Shown piece by piece: positions 17,661 through 26,653 of a DNA stretch of 64,000 nt. The stretch's first letter is position 1. Each line of letters starts with the position of its first letter. Under the pieces are notes generated by a model that did no database searches, had not been told where the DNA came from, and saw only the letters and a list, made by a program, of their open reading frames with translations. This DNA comes from Paramesorhizobium salinisoli (lineage in GTDB: Bacteria; Pseudomonadota; Alphaproteobacteria; Rhizobiales; Rhizobiaceae). The stretch spans positions 205,745 through 269,744 of the forward strand of contig NZ_QOZG01000007.1 in the NCBI RefSeq assembly GCF_003335045.1, read 5' to 3'. The translations under genes were made by a program, and so were the position numbers.

Positions 17661-18137
17661 TCATACGCTCCAGCCCGGCCAAGTTCCGTCGAACATCGGC
17701 TGGCCAGCGCACCGGTAGTCATAGACGAAGCGTCCGGTGGATCGGTCCCGGCACCGCCAGATTAGCTGATAGTTCTGGTTGTAGAATTGATCCCAAGCAA
17801 CCCCGTAAGAGCCGTAGTTTGGGTGCCGGGGATAATATCCTCCGCCGTAGCCGTTGTGAACTGCGGCCCCTGCAGCGCCAGCAACAGTCGCCACTGCTAT
17901 TCCAGCCGCGATGGAGTTGTCAGTTGCAATGAGCCGTTGACACTTTTCAACGGTCGCGCCGCGGCGAACGAGAAGGTTCGCGATTTTCAGCCGATTGTTG
18001 TGGTCGGCTTCCGTAGCGAGATCTCGACAAAGAGCGTTCGTGCTTTTGCCAGTGAGATCCTTGTTTGTGATAGCCGAATTCGTCGTGCAGCCGGATAAGG
18101 CCATGGCTGCACTTAGCAACAGCGCTGTCGATTTCAT
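17661..18137 (-). CDS. Small outer-membrane lipoprotein, unknown function
   Basis: 158 aa. A lipoprotein signal, MKSTALLLSAAMALSGC with lipobox LSGC, is followed by a helical domain (KSTNALCRDLATEADHNNRL), a hydrophobic Gly/Ala-rich segment (AAGIAVATVAGAAGAAV) and a Tyr/Gly-rich stretch before DRSTGRFVYDYRCAGQP. A clear gggggacaac ribosome binding site is present. The glycine-zipper-like middle suggests membrane association. It may share an operon with the downstream SH3 gene (48 bp gap). Confidence 0.65.
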   Translation of the reverse strand: MKSTALLLSAAMALSGCTTNSAITNKDLTGKSTNALCRDLATEADHNNRLKIANLLVRRGATVEKCQRLIATDNSIAAGIAVATVAGAAGAAVHNGYGGGYYPRHPNYGSYGVAWDQFYNQNYQLIWRCRDRSTGRFVYDYRCAGQPMFDGTWPGWSV

Positions 18138-18267
18138 TGTTGTCCCCCATGCCCGTCACCATTATTGCAACAACCAGGGGGCGAGAGTCTACCTCAAAGA
18201 ATGCCACCTTTGGCGGCAAAGATGGGAAAATGTCGGCGGGCGATAAGCAGCCCAGGCTGCCACAATC

Positions 18268-18560
18268 CTAAACACCTGGCGATGGATTTCCTTTGATACG
18301 ATGTCTGCCCGGCAACCCGAACACTATCAAGCCTATGGGTGTGGCGGTTGGTGGTAATCTTGCCGGCGTGACCGATAATTGCCCGATGGTGCTATCGGAA
18401 TAATCGAGATCAGCGGCAACGGACGCAAAGCTATGGCGCAGGATATGAGCGGCAACCGTCAGGTTGACGTCCCTGCGTCGCGGCATGCCGGGGCATGAGC
18501 CGCTCCAGGGGCGTGAACCCGTAGATCCGCTTGGTGTTTTTCGTTGACCGTGGTCAAGGC
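18268..18560 (-). pseudogene. Tyrosine recombinase (phage-type integrase) remnant
   Basis: The minus-strand frame contains AAHILRHSFASVAADLDYSD, the HxxR box of tyrosine recombinases and following helix, preceded by PWSGSCPGMPRRRD. After this it shifts frame: GHAGKITTNRHTHRLDSVRV in a second frame matches the region carrying the catalytic Tyr, but no usable Tyr context remains. The N-terminal two-thirds is missing. No tRNA gene is adjacent. Confidence 0.65.
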
Positions 18561-18655
18561 TAACAAATAAGAGAGCCTTCGATGAAGCTGTGCATACCCT
18601 CATATGTCGGGCTTTTCTTTAATTTCCCTCAAGCGGCGACTGGTATGATGAGAAA

Positions 18656-20446
18656 ATGAGAATAAGCGTCATCACCAATTGGGCCTATGGCATCACCCTG
18701 GCTTTGACGGCTCTTTCAGGAGCTTCCTTCATCATGTCGTCCCGCAGCGCCGTCGAGGAACGATCGGCGGTGGCGGAGCATCTGGCACTCGATACGCTGG
18801 TGGAAGAGCTCGCTCTGGGAGCAGAGGTACGCGGCGACGACGCGCGGCTTTACGTGATGCGGGGCGGTGACCGTCACCTGCAAGCGTTTCATGCTGACGA
18901 GGAAACGGAGCGGCGCCTGGAGGCAGCCGCAGCCAAGCTCTCATCTCAGGGACTATCGTCTGGAGAAGCCAAAGCGCTGAGCGAAATTGGGAAGGATTCC
19001 GAGGAACTCGATAAGATCGAAGTAGCTGCCATCCAGGCCTTTCAAGGCGGAGACAAGAGCGCGGCGCAGGATTTGGTCTTCGGATCGGAACACGAAAGGC
19101 TCCAAAAAGCGCTTCTGGCCTCTGTCGCCCATTTTCGTGATCTGATTGCGGCGCGGACCACTTCTCAGCTTGAGGCGGCGCGATCCCGTAGCGACTGGTG
19201 GAGCCTCCTCGCAAAGATCATGCTGGGATTGACGGGGGCCCTGTTTCTGTCTGTGCTTTACTTCATCTTGCGGCGGCGGGTCGCGATGCCGCTCATGCGC
19301 ATGACCGGGATCGTCGGCAGGCTGGCGAAGCAGGACTATTCGGTCGAAGTTCCCGTCGACCGCCGCCGTGATGAAATTGGCGAGATGAACGAGGCTATCC
19401 AGATCTTTCGCGCAAACGGTATCGAGCGTGATCGGCTCGATGCTGAAAGAAGGGCGGATCAGCACACAAAGGATCTCATCCTGCAGTTGATGCATCGTGT
19501 GCAGGCATGTCGGAGCCAGGAGGAGCTTGCAGGTGTTGTCGTGCGCTTTGGTCCTCAGATCTTTCCCGACATCGCTGGCAGCCTTTACATGCTTAATGAA
19601 AGCAAAACATCGCTGACGCGCGCCGGCCTGTGGCTGGAGCCTCGACACTCGGCAGCAGCCTTCCCTGCAACTTCGTGCTGGGGATTGCGCCGTGGCCGGC
19701 CCCATATGAGCCGGGAGAACGAACACGACGTGCCGTGCCAACATCTGGACGGCACAGCCGTAACGGCTCTATGCGTTCCGCTGACGGCCCAGGGCGAGAT
19801 AATCGGGCTTCTCTATTTGGAGGAGCGCGGGGAGGAGGCCCTTGAGCTCGGTGGGTCAAGGCTTTATCTTGAGCTGATCGCGGAAAACCTTGGCTTGGCT
19901 ATTGCAAATCTTCAAATGCAGGAAAAGTTGACCGCGCTTGCCAACCGCGATCCGCTTACGGGTCTCTTCAACCGCCGTTACCTGGATGAAACGCTGCAAC
20001 AGCGGGCTCAGGGTCATCCCAGCGAGCCGCTCGCGTGTCTGATGATCGACATCGACCATTTCAAGCGCTTTAACGATGAGTTCGGCCATGACGCAGGAGA
20101 CATGGTCATGCAGTATGTCGGGCAGATTCTTCGTGAAACAGTGGGGCCGGTCGGCAATCCCTACCGTTTCGGTGGAGAGGAGTTCACTGCGCTGCTGCCG
20201 GGCCTTGGCGAACAAGAAGGCGTCGAACTGGCTGAGACATTACGCCAGAAGATCAGCAGCGCTGCACTCTCCCATGCCGGTCGCCTCCTGGGTACAGTTT
20301 CAGTATCAGTTGGTGTCGCCGCGTCTCCGGAGGGAGGCTCGGTGGATACGCTCGTTACGCGCGCCGATGCTGCGCTGCTGAAAGCCAAATCGGAAGGTCG
20401 CGATTGTACGATTGTTGCGAGCAGGATCAGGAGACCCGTGGCTTGA
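18656..20446 (+). CDS. Membrane-bound GAF-GGDEF diguanylate cyclase
   Basis: 596 aa. TM helix 1 spans about residues 9-28, a helical periplasmic sensor about 30-180, TM helix 2 about 183-205, HAMP about 207-260, a short coil, a GAF domain about 275-420 (LCVPLTAQGEIIGLLYLEE), and GGDEF about 425-585. The catalytic site is intact: RDPLTGLFNRR, DIDHFKRFNDEFGHDAGD and GGEEF at 506-510. No RxxD inhibitory I-site precedes GGEEF (VGNPYRF there), so product inhibition is probably absent. It would make c-di-GMP in response to an envelope signal. It is monocistronic, after integrase debris. Confidence 0.88.
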   Translation: MRISVITNWAYGITLALTALSGASFIMSSRSAVEERSAVAEHLALDTLVEELALGAEVRGDDARLYVMRGGDRHLQAFHADEETERRLEAAAAKLSSQGLSSGEAKALSEIGKDSEELDKIEVAAIQAFQGGDKSAAQDLVFGSEHERLQKALLASVAHFRDLIAARTTSQLEAARSRSDWWSLLAKIMLGLTGALFLSVLYFILRRRVAMPLMRMTGIVGRLAKQDYSVEVPVDRRRDEIGEMNEAIQIFRANGIERDRLDAERRADQHTKDLILQLMHRVQACRSQEELAGVVVRFGPQIFPDIAGSLYMLNESKTSLTRAGLWLEPRHSAAAFPATSCWGLRRGRPHMSRENEHDVPCQHLDGTAVTALCVPLTAQGEIIGLLYLEERGEEALELGGSRLYLELIAENLGLAIANLQMQEKLTALANRDPLTGLFNRRYLDETLQQRAQGHPSEPLACLMIDIDHFKRFNDEFGHDAGDMVMQYVGQILRETVGPVGNPYRFGGEEFTALLPGLGEQEGVELAETLRQKISSAALSHAGRLLGTVSVSVGVAASPEGGSVDTLVTRADAALLKAKSEGRDCTIVASRIRRPVA

Positions 20447-20589
20447 ATTGAAGTCCGGACCTAAGTAGGCCGGTAACCGACAAGTTCATGAAAGTCATGC
20501 GCCGATTTATCTGCACAACACATTTCAGGATGCGGTCGATGCGTTTGAAGACTGGATTGCAGGCGCTGATGAACCTGCAGTCGATGTGA

Positions 20590-20870
20590 ATGGCAAGATT
20601 ACACGCACCAGCGGTGTCTTCCGACGCCTGTGGAGTTGCACGGATCCGATTCCGATGCGTGCGCTCGATTTCTCTGAGCCAAGCCGAGCTGTAGACCACA
20701 CAGACTGGTGGATAGCCGGGATGTCGCCCATCGTCAGGGTGGAAGCCGGCAACCATCCGGCTGCACACGTCCACCGCCAGGTGAGCCATGTGCGGCCGGT
20801 TGGCATGCTCGTCTCTTCGTGTAGTCGTCTTGACGATCTTAAACTCGCCCCGACCCGATCGCTGATTATT
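20590..20870 (-). pseudogene. TniA/Mu-type DDE transposase fragment
   Basis: The minus-strand frame gives ANRPHMAHLAVDVCSRMVAG and then FHPDDGRHPGYPPVC. This matches the core of TniA-like transposases, where 'RP.LTLAIDV.SRMV.GF' surrounds the first catalytic Asp. About 45 residues are clear (20667-20800); flanking sequence is decayed. No terminal repeats were identified. Confidence 0.55.
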
Positions 20871-21996
20871 TAACTCCACCCCACGCGACCGGATAATTGG
20901 GCATATCCTGGCAACCGCACATCGCGTAGTGCAGCGGCGGCATCTTGTCGTTGATGTACGTGTCCAGCGTCTCCTGGGTGATAGCCGGCTGCGGCAGCAC
21001 CCACTCGGGGCCAGGAACTGCTTCACCCTTGAGGATCCTTACCGCCGCGATGATCGGCGTACGCCATTGATAGGTCGGATAGGTCGGGGCAATCGCCTTC
21101 ATGTCGAGCGCGCGCCACTTTTGCAGGAAGTCCTGCTGGTCCTCCCCGACGAAGACAGGGATATCGTGGCCGCCATCCTCGAAAGCTTCGACGGCGGCAA
21201 CCGCCGTCGCGCCGGCATCCATCCAGACGGCGTCAATGCTGCCGCGCTGGAGATAATCTTCCACGATCGATTTGGTCTTGGCATTGTCGCCGTCGGTGAA
21301 TTCGGCGCCAACAATGTTCAGTCCGGCGTTATCGAGGATGCGGCGGCCTGCCGAATAGCGGGTTTCAAGCACATCGACGCCAGGCAGGATGCGCAGCATC
21401 AGCACGTTTGCGCCTGGCTTGACATTGTCGGCGATGAACTGGGCCCCCTGTATGCCGAAGCCGTAGCCGCCGACGGGATGGATGAAGGTAACGGGGCAGT
21501 CGGTCTGCACGCCGCGGTCGAAGACGATGACGGGCAGCTTTTTGCAGGCAGCCTCGACAGCGGGTGTCAGTGCGGCCGTGGTGTTGGGCGACACGATCAG
21601 GATGTCGCAATTGCCGCTTGCCAAAAGGTCGGCGATGTCGGCGATCTGCTTGTCGTCGGAGCCTTCCGCGTCAACATGAACGAACTTGCCGATTTCCGGA
21701 TGCAGGGCAACCTCTTGCGTCATGTTGGTGAAGCCTACCACCCGCCAGGGATTGTTAACGCCCGCATTGGAGAAGCAGACGGTGTGAGGGCCTTCCTTGG
21801 CGTACTTCGCCGTGTCGGCCATCTTGTCCACCAGATACTGCACCCACGGCTTTCCTTCCGGCCCATTCGGCGCCATTGAGAGTTGCTCAAGCTGGCGCGC
21901 ATACTCCTCCGGATCATTGAAATTTTGCGCAATCGTAGCACTCGACGCGGCGAGCACCATGCTCGCTGCAAGCGCATGTGACAGGAATTTCTTCAT
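20866..21996 (-). CDS. Sugar ABC transporter substrate-binding protein
   Basis: 376 aa from ATG 21994-21996 with a gggagg leader. It has a signal peptide (MKKFLSHALAASMVLAASSA) and a mature RbsB-like type I fold: VCFSNAGVNNPWRVVGF, LIVSPNTTAALTPAVEAACK, PVIVFDRGV, and AVWMDAGATAVAAVEAF. A larger open frame extending to 22722 overlaps the permease and is not real. It is the last gene of a five-gene sugar operon (epimerase-ATPase-permease-permease-binding protein), with a 32 bp gap after the permease. The ligand is probably a rare or modified sugar, given the epimerase. Confidence 0.88.
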   Translation of the reverse strand: MKKFLSHALAASMVLAASSATIAQNFNDPEEYARQLEQLSMAPNGPEGKPWVQYLVDKMADTAKYAKEGPHTVCFSNAGVNNPWRVVGFTNMTQEVALHPEIGKFVHVDAEGSDDKQIADIADLLASGNCDILIVSPNTTAALTPAVEAACKKLPVIVFDRGVQTDCPVTFIHPVGGYGFGIQGAQFIADNVKPGANVLMLRILPGVDVLETRYSAGRRILDNAGLNIVGAEFTDGDNAKTKSIVEDYLQRGSIDAVWMDAGATAVAAVEAFEDGGHDIPVFVGEDQQDFLQKWRALDMKAIAPTYPTYQWRTPIIAAVRILKGEAVPGPEWVLPQPAITQETLDTYINDKMPPLHYAMCGCQDMPNYPVAWGGVK

Positions 21997-22028
21997 CGTG
22001 TTTCCTCCCTTTCGATGATGATTGTGGG

Positions 22029-23021
22029 CTATTGCCCGGTTCGTTTGCGGCGGTACATGGCAAGGGCCACCGCCACGATGAGGATGAGCCCCTGAACGAC
22101 CTGCCGGACGGGTTGCGGCAGGCTCAAGAAATTCAGAAGCGTGAAAATGGCGGTCAATGTAAGCGCGCCTGCAATGGCGGCCGGCACGGAGCCGCGCCCG
22201 CCCAGAAGCTGCGCGCCGCCGAGCACGGCCGCTGTGATCGCCTGCAGCTCGTAGCCCGTGCCGACATCGGTCGAGACACCGGCGAAACCGCCGAGCAGAA
22301 TGCCTGTGACGACCGCGCTGAGCGAGGAAACGACGAAGGCGATGATGCGCACCCGGTTGACGGGCACACCCGCAAGCTGCGCCGCACGGGGGTTGTCGCC
22401 GATGGCGTGGATCATTCGACCCAGATTGGTACGGTGCATCAGCCAGTTGAGCACGAAGCCCACCGTGATGAGCACGATCAAAGCCACAGGGAGCATTCGG
22501 ATCAGCGGCACGTCCATGATGTTGACGCGGCCGAAATAACGAAAGCTGTCGGGCAGGTATCCGCGCGGAGCTCCTCCCGACCACATGAAGGCAAAGCCGT
22601 TGAGCGTGATCATCATGCCGAGCGTGGCAATCAGCGACGGCACCTTGAGGTAGCAGACCACCAGCCCGTTGATCAGACCGACGGCCAAGCCGATGCCGAA
22701 CATGACCGGGATCACCCACCATGTCGCGTTCGGATCATTGTTCAACAGCATCGACGACCCGACCACCACGAGCGTGATGAGGGAGCCTACGGACAGGTCG
22801 AAGCCGCCCGAAACGATTACATAGAGCTGGCCCGCGGCAAGAATGGCGAGAGGCGCGGCCCGCTTCAGGAAGTTCATGTAGCCGGCAGGCTCCGCGAAGG
22901 CCGGGTTGTTCAAGATGATCGCCACGATCAGGGCCGCCAGGATGAAATAGACAGGATTGACCTGCGGCAGGCGGCGCGTGTGTGCGGCTTTCGGCGTGGT
23001 GGAGAGGATCTGGTCGCTCAT
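22029..23021 (-). CDS. Sugar ABC transporter permease (RbsC family), second
   Basis: 330 aa with about 8-10 membrane helices and the RbsC-family loops: GGFDLSVGSLITL near residue 73, LIATLGMMITLNGFAF, and GRMIHAIGDNPRAAQLAGVP near residue 215. The start ATG overlaps the stop of the upstream permease (ATGA at 23018-23021). Two distinct permeases imply a heterodimeric channel. Confidence 0.88.
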   Translation of the reverse strand: MSDQILSTTPKAAHTRRLPQVNPVYFILAALIVAIILNNPAFAEPAGYMNFLKRAAPLAILAAGQLYVIVSGGFDLSVGSLITLVVVGSSMLLNNDPNATWWVIPVMFGIGLAVGLINGLVVCYLKVPSLIATLGMMITLNGFAFMWSGGAPRGYLPDSFRYFGRVNIMDVPLIRMLPVALIVLITVGFVLNWLMHRTNLGRMIHAIGDNPRAAQLAGVPVNRVRIIAFVVSSLSAVVTGILLGGFAGVSTDVGTGYELQAITAAVLGGAQLLGGRGSVPAAIAGALTLTAIFTLLNFLSLPQPVRQVVQGLILIVAVALAMYRRKRTGQ

Positions 23022-24010
23022 CCGACGATCCTCCTTGAGCGGGCTGCATATAAAGCGACGGCGGCAACAATGATGGCGCCGCGAAGCACCTGCTTTACGA
23101 AGGCATCCACGCCGAGCACGTTGAAGATCGAGTCGATCAGCGAGAAGATCATCACGCCCGCCACAGTGCCCCAGATGCCGCCTCGTCCACCTGCCAGGAC
23201 GGTGCCGCCGATCACCACGACGGCAATCGATTCCAGATCGTAAACGCCGTTTGCGCCGATCCACGGAGCGCCGGAGCGCAGCCGGCTGGCGAGATAGAGC
23301 CCTGCCAGTGTCGCGCAGAGCGAGCAGATGACATGGGTGATGACGATCACCTTCCGCGTCGAGATGCCGGCAAAATGCGCGGCATCCTGATTGCCCCCGA
23401 CGGCATAGATGTTTGACCCGAAGCGGGTGAACCGCAGGACGAGGAAGGCGGCAATTGCCAGCGCGAAAAAGAACAGGATGGCGAAGGGAATGCCTGCCAA
23501 ATTGCCATAGGCGAAGAACTGGAACTCGGGCGGCACCGACCCGGCGAAATTGGAAACGAAGGCCGATAGACAGCCCTGGATCACAAGGCTCACGCCAAGC
23601 GTGGCGATCAGCGGGTTCACATCGAGACGGGTGATGATCAGCCCGTTGACAAGCCCGACCGTCACACCGAGCGCGAGCGCGGCAGCAACCGCGGGCACGA
23701 TCATGGTCGGGGCGCCATTCATGATAACGGAGGCCAGAACGGCGGTCGCCGAAATCAGGCTCGCCACCGAGAGGTCGATCGAGGCGACGAGGATCACGAA
23801 GGTCTGACCGATCGCCGTGATCCCAAGTGCAATGGAACGACCGACGACCGCGAGCAGATTGCTCCAGTTGAGATATTGCGTCTGGCCGGTCATCACGCAA
23901 GCGGCGACATAGATCGCCACGGCAGCCATTAGCAGAAGCGCGGGCGCCCACCGGTCGAAGTGAAATCTGGGCCGGGTGGCCGGCACCTGTCCCACCGTGG
24001 CATCACTCAT
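23018..24010 (-). CDS. Sugar ABC transporter permease (RbsC family), first
   Basis: 330 aa, the same family as its neighbour: ASIDLSVASLISATAV near residue 76, NPLIATLGVSLVIQG, and NIYAVGGNQDAAHFAGIS near residue 205. It overlaps both neighbours by 4 nt (24007-24010 and 23018-23021). Confidence 0.88.
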   Translation of the reverse strand: MSDATVGQVPATRPRFHFDRWAPALLLMAAVAIYVAACVMTGQTQYLNWSNLLAVVGRSIALGITAIGQTFVILVASIDLSVASLISATAVLASVIMNGAPTMIVPAVAAALALGVTVGLVNGLIITRLDVNPLIATLGVSLVIQGCLSAFVSNFAGSVPPEFQFFAYGNLAGIPFAILFFFALAIAAFLVLRFTRFGSNIYAVGGNQDAAHFAGISTRKVIVITHVICSLCATLAGLYLASRLRSGAPWIGANGVYDLESIAVVVIGGTVLAGGRGGIWGTVAGVMIFSLIDSIFNVLGVDAFVKQVLRGAIIVAAVALYAARSRRIVG

Positions 24011-25518
24011 GCCGCGGCCTCCTTCTCGCCGGTGGCATCGAGCATGATGGCGGTTTCGCTGGCGCCCCGGCCGTGTTCCGCAACGATCGCACCCTCCCGC
24101 ATGACGAGAATGCGATCAGCCGCGCCGATCACCTCCGGCAGGTCCGACGAGATCATGATGATGCCCGCGCCCGCCCGCGCCAGATCGCGCATCAGATGGT
24201 AGATCCGGGCCTTGGCATTTACGTCAATGCCGCGTGTGGGCTCGACGAAGATGAGCACTCTGGGTTCGAGTGAGAGCCATCGGGCAAGAATGGCCTTCTG
24301 CTGATTGCCGCCGGAAAGCAGACGGATCTCCTGCTCGTAAGAGGCGGCCTTGACCTCCATGCGGTCCAATAGTGCGTCCATCCGGCCAAGATCGGCGAAC
24401 CTGTTGCGCTTGTGGCTCGCGGCCAGGGATCCAAGGGCGCGCGACGTGAGCATGCCATTGTCGCGCACAGACTGCATCAAGGCCAGCCCCTCACCCTTGC
24501 GGTCGCCCGGCAAGAGCCCGATGCCGGCCCGGATGGCCTGGCGCGGATGCATGAAACGCACGCTTTCGCCGGCCAGCGTCATGGCGCCGGTCTCAAAGGG
24601 CAGTGCGCCGAAGATCGCCATTCCAAGCGCCACCCGCCCGGCACCCTGGATCCCGGCGAAGCCCAGGATCTCGCCGGCCCTGAGTTCGAAATTGATGTCG
24701 CGCAGCGCAGCGTTGCCGCCGCCGCGGACGGCCAGAATCGTCGCGCCTAGCTCGTCCGGCTGGGCGAAGGGTGCATAGAAATCGGCGATGTCGCGACCCA
24801 CCATCGCGCGCACGATCGCAGCCGGTTGCGGCACGGTCTCGAAACGCGCGGCTATTTCGCCATCCTTGAGCACGGTCACCCGGTTCGCCAGGCGCGTAAC
24901 TTCCCGCATGCGGTGGGTTATGTAGATGACGGCGGTTCCATGGGCGCGCAGGGCATCGACGGTCTCGAACAATTTGCGGCATTCGGCTTCGTTGAGCGCG
25001 GCTGTCGGCTCATCCATCACCAGCACTTTGGCATTCAATGCGATGGCCTTCGCGATCTCGACCATCTGCTGCGAAGCCACGTCGAGATCGACAACCAGCG
25101 CATCCGGATCGATGCGTTTGCCCGCGCCGAACATGTCGAGGACGCGGCGTGTTTCCGCGCGCATGGCCGCCTGGCGGAGCATGCCGTTGCGGGCCAGTTC
25201 ACGGCCGAGGAAGATGTTCTGCGCGACCGTGCGCTCCGGCAGGAGCGAGAATTCCTGATAGATGACCGAAATGCCGGCATGAAGCGCATCGACGGGGTGG
25301 CGAAAGCGGGCAGCGCTTCCATCCACTACAATCTCGCCGTCGTCAGGCTGGTAGACGCCGGACAGAACTTTGATCAATGTGGACTTGCCCGCACCGTTTT
25401 CGCCGACAAGCGCGTGAACCTCTCCCGCATGGCAAACAAGGCTTACGTCATTGAGCGCCGCAACGCCGGGAAAGCGTTTGCCGATACCGCGCATTTCAAT
25501 GGCCGGGGTACTGATCAT
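24007..25518 (-). CDS. Sugar ABC transporter ATP-binding protein, tandem ABC domains (RbsA/MglA type)
   Basis: 503 aa from the ATG at 25516-25518, which overlaps the epimerase stop (ATGA); a start 15 bp upstream is possible but less likely. Domain 1 has an intact Walker A (GENGAGKSTLIKVLSG) and Walker B (VLVMDEPTAALNEAE). Domain 2 has the usual RbsA-like degenerate P-loop (GIQGAGRVALGMAIFGA) but keeps LSGGNQQKAILARWL and LIFVEPTRGIDVNAK. This is the expected architecture for sugar importers with one double ATPase. Confidence 0.9.
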   Translation of the reverse strand: MISTPAIEMRGIGKRFPGVAALNDVSLVCHAGEVHALVGENGAGKSTLIKVLSGVYQPDDGEIVVDGSAARFRHPVDALHAGISVIYQEFSLLPERTVAQNIFLGRELARNGMLRQAAMRAETRRVLDMFGAGKRIDPDALVVDLDVASQQMVEIAKAIALNAKVLVMDEPTAALNEAECRKLFETVDALRAHGTAVIYITHRMREVTRLANRVTVLKDGEIAARFETVPQPAAIVRAMVGRDIADFYAPFAQPDELGATILAVRGGGNAALRDINFELRAGEILGFAGIQGAGRVALGMAIFGALPFETGAMTLAGESVRFMHPRQAIRAGIGLLPGDRKGEGLALMQSVRDNGMLTSRALGSLAASHKRNRFADLGRMDALLDRMEVKAASYEQEIRLLSGGNQQKAILARWLSLEPRVLIFVEPTRGIDVNAKARIYHLMRDLARAGAGIIMISSDLPEVIGAADRILVMREGAIVAEHGRGASETAIMLDATGEKEAAA

Positions 25519-26366
25519 GCGGCAGCGTCCCACCGGGTGCGTATGAAGTCTATCGATTCCGCAAAAAGGGTGTCGTAATCGGGGAAGAGCGGGCGCCAGA
25601 CGCGCGTTGCCGCCGCCAGTTCCGGGAGGCCGCCGCCGAAGGCCTCCACGGTCACCCAGCCGTCGAAGCCGGTCTTGCGGATGGCGCGAAAGATCTCGGG
25701 GAAATCGATATGCCCACGGCCCGGGATGCCGCGATCATTCTCGGAAACATGAAGCACGCCGATGTGGCCGGCGATCGTCGCGATCGCGGCGGGCTGCTTC
25801 TGCTCCTCGATATTCGCGTGAAACGTATCGTACATGATGCTGAAGGCGTCGTGGTCCACCGCCGCGACGTAGGCCTTGGCCTGCGCCATCGTGTTCAGGA
25901 AATGCGTCTCAAAGCGGTTGAGATGCTCCAGGCTGAGATAGATGCCGTTTGCCTTCGCCGTTTCGGCCATGCGGTTGTGTGCCTCGGCGCCATAGCGGAT
26001 CTCGTCAACACTGGGGCCTGTTCCGGTGAAGCACCCGATCGGGGCATGGAACGGTCCGCCTACGCACTCCGATCCAAGCGCGAGGGAACACTCCATGATC
26101 CAGTCGAGATACTGACGCCCGCGCCGGCGCACGTCCGGGTCGCCGCTGAGCGGGTTTGCATCGGGAGAAGGAACGATTGAGGTCGATGTACGGCGCAGGC
26201 CGAGCGCGTCGAGCTCTTTCGCCAGCCGGGCATAATGCGCGGGATCCCCTTTGAGGACGGGCACTTCAACGCCGTCATACCCAAGCTCCTTGAGGCGCCT
26301 GATCTGCGGCAGATGCGCCTCGGTGATGAACCCCGCCAGGCACAACAGATTGATACCGACCTGCAT
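25515..26366 (-). CDS. Sugar phosphate isomerase/epimerase (D-tagatose/psicose 3-epimerase type)
   Basis: 283 aa TIM-barrel AP-endonuclease-2-like protein. The metal-site residues of the ketose 3-epimerase family can be placed: Glu in LSLEHLNRFETHFLNT, Asp and His in IMYDTFHANIEE, His in IGVLHVSENDR, and Glu in WVTVEAFGG. It would epimerise or isomerise the imported sugar in the cytoplasm. It is the first gene of the operon, divergent from the AraC regulator. Confidence 0.82.
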   Translation of the reverse strand: MQVGINLLCLAGFITEAHLPQIRRLKELGYDGVEVPVLKGDPAHYARLAKELDALGLRRTSTSIVPSPDANPLSGDPDVRRRGRQYLDWIMECSLALGSECVGGPFHAPIGCFTGTGPSVDEIRYGAEAHNRMAETAKANGIYLSLEHLNRFETHFLNTMAQAKAYVAAVDHDAFSIMYDTFHANIEEQKQPAAIATIAGHIGVLHVSENDRGIPGRGHIDFPEIFRAIRKTGFDGWVTVEAFGGGLPELAAATRVWRPLFPDYDTLFAESIDFIRTRWDAAA

Positions 26367-26653
26367 TCTCCTCCCCCCGGGCTTTGTGCCCCTTGTTCAA
26401 AACCGGTGTTCGAATTTCACTTTGAACGTCCGGCCATGTTTTTCTCGTGCTCCTCAGCTGCGACCCCCGTGAGCTTCATCGCTTGCAAAATCATCCTGTC
26501 CTTCCCGGATGAGCAGATCGAATACATTGACTTTTCGCATCCATCCACATCAACTTCAAACCCGATGCCGATAAGGACAGCATTGCCCAACTGTGCGTGG
26601 CGCGCGTTCAAAATCGGCAAGTGGTAAAAATCGAACATCGGGAGGAGGTGTCG
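26367..26653. promoter_or_regulatory. Divergent epimerase-operon / araC-type intergenic region
   Basis: 287 bp between two divergent starts. It must hold both promoters. No clear palindrome was found; AraC-family sites are usually imperfect direct repeats that I cannot pick out reliably by eye. The ribosome binding site ggaggaggtg before the AraC gene is strong. Confidence 0.5.

Noticed and set aside
18268..18655. Integration site with attachment repeats beside the integrase remnant
   Set aside because: No tRNA gene or direct repeat could be seen nearby.
20866..22722. 618-codon frame for the sugar-binding protein
   Set aside because: A signal peptide and ribosome binding site show the true start at 21996; upstream codons overlap the permease.
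22029..23951. 640-codon frame covering two permeases
   Set aside because: Only the last 330 codons form a permease; the upstream part is out of frame with the other permease and low quality.
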